Below, one piece after another: positions 33,797 through 41,148 of a stretch of DNA of 46,787 nucleotides. Source of the DNA: an uncultured Spirochaetota bacterium (lineage in GTDB: Bacteria; Spirochaetota; UBA4802; UBA5550); the NCBI GenBank assembly GCA_937872225.1, contig CALMRZ010000044.1:1-46787 (forward strand), read 5' to 3'. Under the pieces are notes generated by a model, which was given only the letters and a program-made list of their open reading frames with translations, searched no databases and was not told where the DNA came from. Position 1 is the stretch's first letter. Each line of letters begins with the position of its first letter. A program made the translations under genes and the position numbers.

Positions 33797-35314
33797 TTTT
33801 CGCCAGTCAAGGATGTCATTGACCATGTTCGCAAGGCGATGTCCGCTCGAGGCGATGAGGGAGAGGTTTTCACGCGCTTCAGGGGACATGCTGCCGGCGG
33901 CGCCTTCCAGCATGGACTCCGACAGGCCTATCATGCCGTGGAGGGGAGTGCGCAGCTCGTGGGACGTGGTGGCGAGGAACTGGTCCTTGAGCCGGTCCAG
34001 GTTCCGGAGGGTGATGTTCTTTTCGGCGAGGTCCTTCGACAGCTCCTCGACCCGCCAGAGGGCCCTGGAATACCTCCGCGAGATGACGATGGTGATGACG
34101 ATGCTGAGCATGACGACCCCGTACTGGGTAAGCGTCGTGGTGTTGACGACCCACATGGCGTACAGTATATCATTGACAGCCCCGATGAACACGGGCGTGA
34201 AACCAAAGATAAACAGTATGGCATCTTCCCTCCGCTTTATTATTACTTTGGCCAGCACATAGGCATTGTATATAATAAGGATGAAGCCCAGGAAATAATA
34301 GACTTTTATCAACTCTTCCGCCGTTTTGAAATCCACAAAAAGAAGCACGGGAACATGCAGGACGGCCACGATCTGATAAAACCTGACGAAATATATCGAC
34401 ATGTCATCGGGAAACAATGACTTGACGGTCATCAGGATAAAAGGGACGTAGATGACGATAGTAATATAATTCAGATAATAGGGGTACCGTGGAATAGTCA
34501 GGCCATCGGGCAGCAGGGGGAATTGGTGATTGAGCGTATTAATGGCCAGGATAAGACAATACGTCCCAAAATAAAGGGAGGCCGAATCCTGGCGACGAAA
34601 AAAATATGACAGTATATTGATGACGGACGCGAAGATAAGCAGGCCGAAAAGGACCATGTCGATTGTGTAACTTCGCTTCATGTTTTGCTCGAAGTTCGCG
34701 TTATTTTCCAGCAGGATGGACCGGTCGATGCCACCCGATCCGTAATCGCGGTTGAACACCTGGATGATGATCTCGTTCGTTCCTTCGTTCATCGTGAAGG
34801 AGGAATTTCTTTTATTATGAATGAATATATAATTCTCCGGGACTTTCGAGGTCTCGTCGATCGATCCCCGTTCGTCGACCAGCTTCTTGTTGATCCAGAG
34901 CCGGTACGCCGAGTAAACGCGCTGGATGGTCACGGTTTTCAGCGTCGCATCCCCACCGCCGAGAATCCGCAGGCGATAAGTCGCCTGTCCATCGCCCGGC
35001 AGTGCGGCGCCCTTCACGATGCGGTTTTTCCATAATCCGGGTACGGTCATGTACCCGCAATCTTCCCGGGCAGCTGACGGGGTGATATCAGAGGGCTTGA
35101 GAAGCCTGTTCCAGTAGAATTCCCACTCGCCGTCAAGGGTGACGCCGCCGTCTTTGTTAAAGTCCCATCCCCTGAGATCGATGACGCCCCGGTGCGCAAC
35201 GGGTCTCGTTTTCCCCGCCGGATTATAGCCGCATCCGGTCATGGCCCCGGATGCCAGGCAAAAAAGGAGGCACAGGTAAGGAAGAATCCTTGCTGGCGAA
35301 ACGGAAGAATCCAT
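33779..35314 (-). CDS. 7TM (DISM-like) hybrid histidine kinase, N-terminal part (frameshifted)
   Basis: The frame codes for about 511 residues. A signal peptide with a lipobox-like MTGCG (near residue 25) leads to an extracytoplasmic jelly-roll-like domain (GVTLDGEWEFYWNRLLKPSD, TYRLRILGG, RLWINKKLVDERG) as in 7TMR-DISM receptors, then seven hydrophobic segments (about 245-430). The HisKA domain has LATTSHELRTPLHGMIG (phospho-His about 451) and stops at DILDWRKSRTRD. A single A lost from the A run (T 33797-33800 on the plus strand) explains the stop: with one more A the chain reads DILDWRKIQDEGLSLN into the next frame. The start ATG (35314) is the best fit to the signal peptide but has a weak ribosome-binding site. 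Confidence 0.8.
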   Translation of the reverse strand: MDSSVSPARILPYLCLLFCLASGAMTGCGYNPAGKTRPVAHRGVIDLRGWDFNKDGGVTLDGEWEFYWNRLLKPSDITPSAAREDCGYMTVPGLWKNRIVKGAALPGDGQATYRLRILGGGDATLKTVTIQRVYSAYRLWINKKLVDERGSIDETSKVPENYIFIHNKRNSSFTMNEGTNEIIIQVFNRDYGSGGIDRSILLENNANFEQNMKRSYTIDMVLFGLLIFASVINILSYFFRRQDSASLYFGTYCLILAINTLNHQFPLLPDGLTIPRYPYYLNYITIVIYVPFILMTVKSLFPDDMSIYFVRFYQIVAVLHVPVLLFVDFKTAEELIKVYYFLGFILIIYNAYVLAKVIIKRREDAILFIFGFTPVFIGAVNDILYAMWVVNTTTLTQYGVVMLSIVITIVISRRYSRALWRVEELSKDLAEKNITLRNLDRLKDQFLATTSHELRTPLHGMIGLSESMLEGAAGSMSPEARENLSLIASSGHRLANMVNDILDWRKSRTRD

Positions 35315-35540
35315 ACAATGATGAAAAAATGAAAGAGCAGGGGTGTCAAGACATTTCAGACAGTGAGCATGGCCGTGTCGTGCCCCCTTCTCTCTGTATC
35401 GTCCTCCGGCGGCAAGGACTTTCAACTCAGAAATGCAGAGAGCGCCGAAGGATCCGAAAACTCAGTGTTTCTCCGCGTCCTCCGCGGCTGTGTATTGATT
35501 AGAAGAAATCAGTATTGTGAGGGATTTTGCCGGTATTTAT

Positions 35541-35569
35541 TTAAGACATAATCCGTAAAGATATATATT
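35541..35569 (+). promoter_or_regulatory. Promoter candidate for the rpsF operon
   Basis: TTAAGA (35541-35546) and TATATT (35564-35569) are 17 bp apart in an AT-rich stretch. The start would be near 35576, giving a leader of about 125 nt containing the hairpin at 35621-35683. Pattern match only. Confidence 0.35.
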
Positions 35570-35620
35570 AATAGATAAAACAAGAATTTTTCTTGAAATA
35601 AATACGCCCTCTGTGACTAT

Positions 35621-35683
35621 TGGTTCACCTTTCTGCTGAAAGCGGGCGCCTCCCGGCGCCGGGCATTTCAGCTACAATAACCA
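35621..35683 (+). promoter_or_regulatory. Structured rpsF leader, candidate S6:S18 autoregulatory element
   Basis: Nested stems: TGGTT (35621-35625) with AACCA (35679-35683), GCTGAAA (35635-35641) with TTTCAGC (35666-35672), and GGCGCC (35645-35650) with GGCGCC (35655-35660). The structure ends just before the Shine-Dalgarno GGGAGGAG (35686-35693). Many bacteria carry an S6:S18-binding leader upstream of rpsF; location and two-stem shape fit, but I did not verify the conserved protein-binding bases. Confidence 0.45.
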
Positions 35684-35701
35684 GAGGGAGGAGCACATCA
35701 T

Positions 35702-35989
35702 ATGGTAACCTATGAGCTCACGGTCATTCTCAGAAATAAGGAGACGGAGTCCCTTATCGAGAAGACCAAGGAAATCCTGACCAAGCACGGTACGCAGGTC
35801 ATCAGCGACAATTCACTGGGCATCAAGAAGCTGGCATACCAGATAGACGGGGAAACCCAGGGCTATTATCTCTTCATGAATGTCCAGATACCGCCTGAGT
35901 CGGTGAAAAAGATCATCAGTGAATTCAGGCTGAACAGCGACATCTTAAGATATCTCTTCGTCAAGATCAACAAGGCGGCGACCGCCTAA
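35702..35989 (+). CDS. rpsF: 30S ribosomal protein S6
   Basis: A 95-residue protein of the 30S platform that pairs with S18. It begins MVTYELTVILRNKETESL and has LGIKKLAYQIDGETQGYYLF, the usual S6 central block; the end RYLFVKINKAATA is short, so no long acidic tail. GGGAGGAG lies eight bases upstream of the ATG. It is the first gene of an operon with ssb, rpsR, DUF2232, rplI, dnaB, mlaE and pcm. Confidence 0.97.
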   Translation: MVTYELTVILRNKETESLIEKTKEILTKHGTQVISDNSLGIKKLAYQIDGETQGYYLFMNVQIPPESVKKIISEFRLNSDILRYLFVKINKAATA

Positions 35990-36004
35990 ACAAGGAGGCA
36001 TTCC

Positions 36005-36439
36005 ATGGCCAGTGATCTGAACAAGGCGATACTCATTGGAAGGCTCACCAGGGACCCGGAGCTCCGGTACACCCAGAGCGGAACGTCGGTGTGCAGCTTT
36101 TCCATCGCCAACAACAGGACCTACGTCGCCGGCGGCGAAAAGAAGGAGCAGGTTTCGTATTTCAACTGCGTCGCCTGGGCGAAGACCGGCGAGGTCATCG
36201 CCGAGTACTGCAAGAAGGGAAAGCGCATCGGCATCGAGGGGCGGCTCCAGCAGCGGTCCTATGACGACAAGGACGGAAACAAGCGGCAGATCGTGGAGAT
36301 CGTCGTGGATAATTTCCAGTTCCTGGACGCGCCCGGCGGAGGCGGCAAGGAGGCTCCCATGGACATGCCTTCGTCGTCCAGCGAGCCTTCATCGAGCAAC
36401 ACGGACAATCCGTTTTCCGACGAGGACATCCCGTTTTAG
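36005..36439 (+). CDS. ssb: Single-stranded DNA-binding protein
   Basis: A 144-residue protein with an OB fold at the N-terminus (LNKAILIGRLTRDPELRYTQ, FSIANNRTYVAG, VSYFNCVAWAKTGEVIAEYC, KGKRIGIEGRLQQRSYDD). A disordered Ser/Pro-rich linker follows. It ends DNPFSDEDIPF, the acidic tip that recruits replication and repair partners. It binds single-stranded DNA during replication. It lies 15 bp after rpsF with AAGGAGG in front. Confidence 0.97.
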   Translation: MASDLNKAILIGRLTRDPELRYTQSGTSVCSFSIANNRTYVAGGEKKEQVSYFNCVAWAKTGEVIAEYCKKGKRIGIEGRLQQRSYDDKDGNKRQIVEIVVDNFQFLDAPGGGGKEAPMDMPSSSSEPSSSNTDNPFSDEDIPF

Positions 36440-36485
36440 TGCTGTAGAAATAATCATCCATCATAATAATTGAGAGGAATACATC

Positions 36486-36929
36486 ATGTCAGACACCATA
36501 GATAACGAAAAGACCGAAGGTCAAACAACTGAAGCGCCGGCAGAGCAGGCCGCACCGGCAGCTGAAGCGGCACCGGCAGCACCGGAGAGACCGGCGGGCG
36601 ACAGGCCGCAGAGGGATTCCCGCGAGCGTGGCGACCGTCCTCCCCGCAGGGGCCGGTTCGGCGACGGCGAGCGCGGCGACCGCGAAGGCGGCTCTCCTGA
36701 AGGCGGGATGCGGGTTCCCCGTTTCAAAAAGAAGGTGTGCATCTTCTGCCAGGACAAGAACGCCTCCATTGATTACAAGCGGCCTGACATCCTCGAGCGG
36801 TTCATTACCGACCGGGGCAAGATACTGCCGCGGCGGGTCACCGGCACCTGCGCCAAGCACCAGCGGATCGTGGCGCGCGAAATCAAGCGCGGGCGGGCCA
36901 TAGCCCTTCTGCCCTTCGTGGAGCAATAA
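36486..36929 (+). CDS. rpsR: 30S ribosomal protein S18 with long N-terminal extension
   Basis: A 147-residue protein, about twice the usual S18 length (roughly 75). The last 75 residues are canonical S18 ([47 protein letters not shown]). CxxC and CxxH suggest a zinc-binding form. The first 70 residues are low complexity: an Ala/Pro/Glu part ([20 protein letters not shown]) then an Arg/Gly/Asp part ([20 protein letters not shown]). The ATG at 36486 has GAGAGGAA upstream, and no better internal start is seen before the core. The extension is probably real and disordered. Confidence 0.93.
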   Translation: MSDTIDNEKTEGQTTEAPAEQAAPAAEAAPAAPERPAGDRPQRDSRERGDRPPRRGRFGDGERGDREGGSPEGGMRVPRFKKKVCIFCQDKNASIDYKRPDILERFITDRGKILPRRVTGTCAKHQRIVAREIKRGRAIALLPFVEQ

Positions 36930-36934
36930 GTTCC

Positions 36935-37819
36935 GTGATTGCGGTTCTGGCTGCCGCGGTCGGGGCCCTGATGCTGATGGTCGGCTCCGCGTACCTGTAT
37001 TACCGGCTCGAATGGATATCGCTGGTCATATTCGTGGTCCTCATCGTATCGATGGTGCTGATTTCCGGCAGGGTGGCGGACCTGCCCCTGGTGGTGGCCC
37101 CCTTCCTGCTTGGCGGCGTCGGCGGCTATACCTTTAAGAACGGTAAGAGTTTCGAGTTTTACATTTTGACGACGTCCATCGTTCTTTCAGTTGTCGTGAG
37201 CGGTTTTTTCTATTACCTGACCTTCTACCAGAATGTCGATTTTATCGGCCTCCTGAGGGTCGAGCTGGTGAGGGTCCTGGAGATGGGCGGCGCTCCTGCT
37301 GACATCAAGCGGCAGTTCATGGCGGAGTTCGACGCTTCGCGTAACGATATACTGGCCCGGGTTCCCTTTTCATCATTCCTGAACGTGATGGTGATATCCG
37401 GAATCGGGTTCCTGGTAATGGGACGCTTTCTGACGCGGACGGCGCAGGCCGCGGCGGTGGAGGGCCTGGAATCGTTCCGGCTGAACGATTATTTCATATT
37501 CGCGCTGATAGGGGGCCTGGCGGCCTATTTACTTATTGACAAAAGCGAATATTTGATACTCCATAGTGCCGGTCTGAACATCGCGCTCATCGCCGCGCTG
37601 CTCTATTTCGTGCAGGCGCTTGGACTGATAAAATTTTTTCTGATACAACGGGGACTGCCCGGCTACTTCCTTCCCCTGGGGCTGACGGTAATGCTGCTCA
37701 CGGGGATATGGGTCGCGCTCTTCCTGTTCATCATGCTCGCCGGGCTCGGCGCGCTGGATGTCTGGGCCGATTTCAGGAAGCGGATAACCGCCGGTCCCGG
37801 CAACAAGGACATTGAATAA
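36935..37819 (+). CDS. DUF2232 (YybS-like) membrane protein
   Basis: A 294-residue protein with about eight hydrophobic helices, for example YLYYRLEWISLVIFVVLIVS and FFYYLTFYQNVDFIGLL. The pattern and the place between rpsR and rplI match DUF2232/YybS proteins, which sit in this ribosomal-replication operon in several phyla. Function is unknown. The likely start is the GTG at 36935, five bases after rpsR, so translational coupling is likely. The soluble stretch at residues 105-145 has ELVRVLEMGGAPADIKRQFM. Confidence 0.75.
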   Translation: MIAVLAAAVGALMLMVGSAYLYYRLEWISLVIFVVLIVSMVLISGRVADLPLVVAPFLLGGVGGYTFKNGKSFEFYILTTSIVLSVVVSGFFYYLTFYQNVDFIGLLRVELVRVLEMGGAPADIKRQFMAEFDASRNDILARVPFSSFLNVMVISGIGFLVMGRFLTRTAQAAAVEGLESFRLNDYFIFALIGGLAAYLLIDKSEYLILHSAGLNIALIAALLYFVQALGLIKFFLIQRGLPGYFLPLGLTVMLLTGIWVALFLFIMLAGLGALDVWADFRKRITAGPGNKDIE

Positions 37820-37845
37820 GAATTTTCACATACAAGGAGCATGAA

Positions 37846-38289
37846 ATGAAGGTCATATTACAAAAAGATATACCCAACCTGGGCGACGCGGGCGACATCA
37901 AGGAAGTGTCCCCCGGCTACGCGAGGAACTATCTCCTGCCGAGGAAACTGGTCATCGAGGCCAACGAATCGAGCAGGCGCGCGATTGACCATCAGAAGAA
38001 GCTGGTCAAGATCAAGAAGGAGAAGCGGAAGAAGGAGAGCGAAAAGCTCGCCGGTAACATCAACGGCCTTGAGCTGCAGATCGCGGTGCAGGTCGGGGAA
38101 GAGGGAAAGCTCTTCGGTTCCGTCACCGCCATGGACATCGCCAAAAAACTGAAGGAGAAGGGGTACGAGATCGACAAGAGGAAGATCGTGATCGAGAACC
38201 CCATCAAGCAGGAAGGGGAATACACGGTAAAAATCAAACTGGACGAAGGGCAGGCTCCCACGATAAAAGTCATCGTGTGCAAGGAGTAA
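37846..38289 (+). CDS. rplI: 50S ribosomal protein L9
   Basis: A 147-residue protein of normal length. The N-terminal 23S-binding domain is canonical (MKVILQKDIPNLGDAGDIKE, VSPGYARNYLLPRKLV). A long connecting helix rich in Lys follows (KKLVKIKKEKRKKESEKLAG), then the C-terminal domain (GEEGKLFGSVTAMDIAKKLK). AAGGAG precedes the ATG. dnaB begins three bases after its stop. Confidence 0.97.
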   Translation: MKVILQKDIPNLGDAGDIKEVSPGYARNYLLPRKLVIEANESSRRAIDHQKKLVKIKKEKRKKESEKLAGNINGLELQIAVQVGEEGKLFGSVTAMDIAKKLKEKGYEIDKRKIVIENPIKQEGEYTVKIKLDEGQAPTIKVIVCKE

Positions 38290-38292
38290 TGC

Positions 38293-39657
38293 ATGCTCGC
38301 CGAAAAGCTTCCCCCGCAGGATGTTGAAACAGAAACAGCCTGTCTGGCATCGGTACTGCTGAGCAGGGAAGCCCTCTACAAGGTAATTGAAATCCTCCAG
38401 CCGGAGGATTTTTACCTCGATAAACACCGCATCATCTTCGGGGCGGTCGCGGAACTGCTCCAGAAGGACCTTCCGGTCGACCTCACCACCGTGAAGCAGC
38501 GCCTCGTGGACCGCGGCGTGTTCGAGAAAATAGGGGGCGACCCCGCCCTGGTCGAGCTTTACCGGGCCGTGTCCACGTCGGCGAACGCCGAGTTCTACGC
38601 CAGGCGCATCAAGGAGCTCTCCCTGCGTCGGCGCCTCATCGAGGTTTCGTCGGAAGCGGTCGAGAAGTGCTACGATATGTCCCTGGAGACCGAGGAACTG
38701 GTTGACCAGATCGAGCGCGACATCTTCGATGTCACGGAAAGGCGCATCACCGCGGACTTCAGGCCGATCGAGGACGTGCTCCACGAGACCATGAACAATA
38801 TCGGGAACTGGTACGAGACCAAACGCGTCGTCACCGGCGTCGGCTCCGGGTTCCGCAAGCTCGATGAAATGCTCACCGGCTTCCACGCCGCGGAGCTCAT
38901 CATCATCGCGGCCCGCCCCGGCATGGGCAAGACCGCCCTGGCCCTCAATATCCTCAACCACATTGCCTTAAAAGAGAAGAGGCCCGTGCTCTTTTTTTCC
39001 CTTGAAATGCCCGCGACCCAGCTGGGCATGCGGATGCTCTGCATCGAGACCATGATCGACTCGCAGCTGGTGCGTACCGGGTACATCAAGTCCGAGGACA
39101 TGCACAAGCTCATCGAGACCACGAGCAGGCTCTCGAAGGCGTCCATCTTCATTGACGATTCGCCCTCGTCGACGGTTCTCCAGATGCGGGCCAAGGCGCG
39201 GCGCCTGGCGCAGAAGCACAAGAACCTGGGCGTCATCATCGTCGATTACCTCCAGCTCATCACCGGCACCAACCCCCGGGTCGACCGCCACCTCCAGATA
39301 GCGGAGATATCGCGCTTCCTGAAGCAGCTGGCCCGCGACCTGGAAGTGCCGGTGATCGCCCTCTCCCAGCTTTCCCGGCAGGTGGAGCACCGCACCGACC
39401 AGCGGCCCACCCTGGCGGACCTCCGCGAATCGGGCGCCATCGAGCAGGACGCCGACGTGGTCATGTTCATCTACCGCGAGGAGAAGGTGAAGAAGGAAAC
39501 GGAGCGGCGCGGCATCGCCGATGTCATTGTCGCCAAGCAGCGCAACGGCCCCGTGGGCGAGGTGCCCCTGATGTTCTGGGAGAAGCACACCCGCTTCGGC
39601 GACCTCGAAGAGGTGCACAAATACGAACCGGTGGGCCCGGACTATGAAGTTCAGTGA
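38293..39657 (+). CDS. dnaB: Replicative DNA helicase DnaB
   Basis: A 454-residue hexameric helicase that unwinds DNA ahead of the replication fork. The N-terminal DnaB_N domain (PPQDVETETACLASVLLS, FYLDKHRIIFGAV) is followed by the RecA-like ATPase core: Walker A in ARPGMGKTALALNIL, Walker B in VIIVDYLQLI, then DLRESGAIEQDADVVMFIYR and VAKQRNGPVGEV. No intein is present. Its end overlaps the mlaE start by 14 bp. Confidence 0.97.
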   Translation: MLAEKLPPQDVETETACLASVLLSREALYKVIEILQPEDFYLDKHRIIFGAVAELLQKDLPVDLTTVKQRLVDRGVFEKIGGDPALVELYRAVSTSANAEFYARRIKELSLRRRLIEVSSEAVEKCYDMSLETEELVDQIERDIFDVTERRITADFRPIEDVLHETMNNIGNWYETKRVVTGVGSGFRKLDEMLTGFHAAELIIIAARPGMGKTALALNILNHIALKEKRPVLFFSLEMPATQLGMRMLCIETMIDSQLVRTGYIKSEDMHKLIETTSRLSKASIFIDDSPSSTVLQMRAKARRLAQKHKNLGVIIVDYLQLITGTNPRVDRHLQIAEISRFLKQLARDLEVPVIALSQLSRQVEHRTDQRPTLADLRESGAIEQDADVVMFIYREEKVKKETERRGIADVIVAKQRNGPVGEVPLMFWEKHTRFGDLEEVHKYEPVGPDYEVQ

Positions 39658-40423
39658 CGCCAGGGAAGCGGCCCTCACTCTGTTCGAGGGCCTGGGACGC
39701 TACGGCCTTTTTTTCCGCGACACCATCATGTGGATGTTCCGGCCCCCCTTTGACGCGAAGAACATCATCATCCAGATGGTGGAGATAGGGTACAAGTCGA
39801 TACCGGTCACGGCGATCACCCTTTTCTTCACCGGCATGGTCATGGCCTTTCAGCTGGGACGGGTCATGGATTCGCTCATGTCCGGATCCTCGATCTTCGT
39901 CGGGAGCGGCGTCACCATCTCCATGTTCCGCGAGCTCTGCCCGGTCCTCACGGGCCTCCTGCTGGCGGGGAGGGTGGGGTCCTCCATAGCGGCGGAGATC
40001 GGGACCATGAAGGTCACCGAGCAGATAGACGCCCTGCGGACCCTGGCGGCGGAGCCGGTCCAGTACCTGTCGGTGCCGCGCTTCATAGCCTGTCTGGTGA
40101 TGACGCCGGTGCTCACCTTCATAACGGACGTCGTGGGCGTGCTGGGGGGCGCCTTCATCGCCTTCTTTTCCCTCGGCATTACCGCGGACAAGTACGTGGA
40201 CAACATCCTCCAGTACACCAGCCTGAGCGACCTCACCACGGGCCTGGTCAAGTCGGTCTTCTTCGGCATGGAGATAGCCATCATATCCTGCTACGAGGGG
40301 TTCCACACCACGGGAGGCGCGGAGGGAGTCGGCAGATCCACCATCCAGGCGGTGGTCAAGTCGTCGATGGCGATCCTTATTTCCGACTATTTTCTCACCT
40401 ACCTCATCAGGTTTTTCGAATAG
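39644..40423 (+). CDS. mlaE: MlaE-family ABC transporter permease
   Basis: A 259-residue inner-membrane protein with about five helices. The MlaE signature is clear: SIPVTAITLFFTGMVMAFQL, GSGVTISMFRELCPVLTGLL, AGRVGSSIAAEIGTMKVTEQ (with EQIDAL) and FISCYEG-type end ISCYEGFHTTGGAEGVGRST. It moves phospholipids or related lipids between membranes together with an ATPase (MlaF) and an MCE protein (MlaD); neither is in the window. It overlaps the end of dnaB by 14 bp, so translation is probably coupled. Confidence 0.92.
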   Translation: MKFSDAREAALTLFEGLGRYGLFFRDTIMWMFRPPFDAKNIIIQMVEIGYKSIPVTAITLFFTGMVMAFQLGRVMDSLMSGSSIFVGSGVTISMFRELCPVLTGLLLAGRVGSSIAAEIGTMKVTEQIDALRTLAAEPVQYLSVPRFIACLVMTPVLTFITDVVGVLGGAFIAFFSLGITADKYVDNILQYTSLSDLTTGLVKSVFFGMEIAIISCYEGFHTTGGAEGVGRSTIQAVVKSSMAILISDYFLTYLIRFFE

Positions 40424-40437
40424 GGCGGGGGATTTTC

Positions 40438-41142
40438 ATGAAGGATAAGAGCAGGTACCTGAAGCTGTTGAAGGAGGCGGGGATCGGGGAAACGGTCATG
40501 GACGCCATTGAGTCCGTGGACAAGCCCCGGTTCTTCGACAGGATTTTTGCGGAACAGGTCTATACCCTTGACCGGATCCCCATAGGCGCCGGCCAGAAGA
40601 GCGACGACCCGGTCGCCATGGCCCGGATGATCGGCCATCTCGATATCAAAAAGGGAACGCGCGTCCTCGAGGTGGGCACCGGCTCGGGCTATTCGACCGC
40701 CGTGCTGGCGACGCTGGCGAAGGAGGTCGTGACCATCGAGTTCCACGAGGACCTGGCGCGCCTGGCCAAGGAACGCGTGATCGGCGAAGGACACCGCGGG
40801 GTGAGGTTCTACGCCGGGGACGCCACGGACTTCGACGGCCCCCTGGGGGACTTTGACGCGGTCATCGTCTTTGCGGCATGCATGCGCACACCCTACTTCC
40901 TGATAAACACCGTGAAGCCGGGCGGTGTCGCCGTGTACCCGATGGGACCGGCGCACCAGCAGCAGATCGCGTGCTTCACCAACAACGAGGAGGCGCGGAA
41001 GGTTTCCGATAATTTCAGATTTTACGAGATGTGCTCCTTTGATTCGATCCGCGGCGTGTACGGGTGGGTCGACCAGGGCGAGCCCGTGCCAGACCATGAA
41101 CCGGAAGAGCGGGGAGTGCCGGAAAAGTCGGAAGAACAATAA
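40438..41142 (+). CDS. pcm: Protein-L-isoaspartate O-methyltransferase
   Basis: A 234-residue SAM-dependent repair enzyme that methylates isoaspartyl residues in damaged proteins. The PCMT entry (FFDRIFAEQVYTLDRIPIGA then GQKSDDPVAMARMI) and motif I (TRVLEVGTGSGYSTAVLATL) are present, with FHEDLARLAKER after it. The substrate-binding loop normally reads GQTISxP; here it is GQKSDDP, keeping the Ser/Pro but altered. The last 20 residues are a charged tail. It starts 14 bp after mlaE and ends the operon, convergent with the next gene. Confidence 0.88.
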   Translation: MKDKSRYLKLLKEAGIGETVMDAIESVDKPRFFDRIFAEQVYTLDRIPIGAGQKSDDPVAMARMIGHLDIKKGTRVLEVGTGSGYSTAVLATLAKEVVTIEFHEDLARLAKERVIGEGHRGVRFYAGDATDFDGPLGDFDAVIVFAACMRTPYFLINTVKPGGVAVYPMGPAHQQQIACFTNNEEARKVSDNFRFYEMCSFDSIRGVYGWVDQGEPVPDHEPEERGVPEKSEEQ

Positions 41143-41148
41143 TGCCGG

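Larger units (their letters stand above)
35315..35701. other. Intergenic region between the kinase gene and the rpsF operon
   Basis: This 387-bp divergent region contains a degenerate GC/GA-rich imperfect repeat (about 35,420-35,500), a promoter candidate (35541-35569) and the rpsF leader structure (35621-35683). No gene is seen. Confidence 0.5.

Noticed and set aside
35593-35620. TTGAAA/GACTAT as the rpsF promoter
   Set aside because: Transcription would begin inside the outer stem of the leader structure and destroy it; the upstream TTAAGA/TATATT pair fits better.
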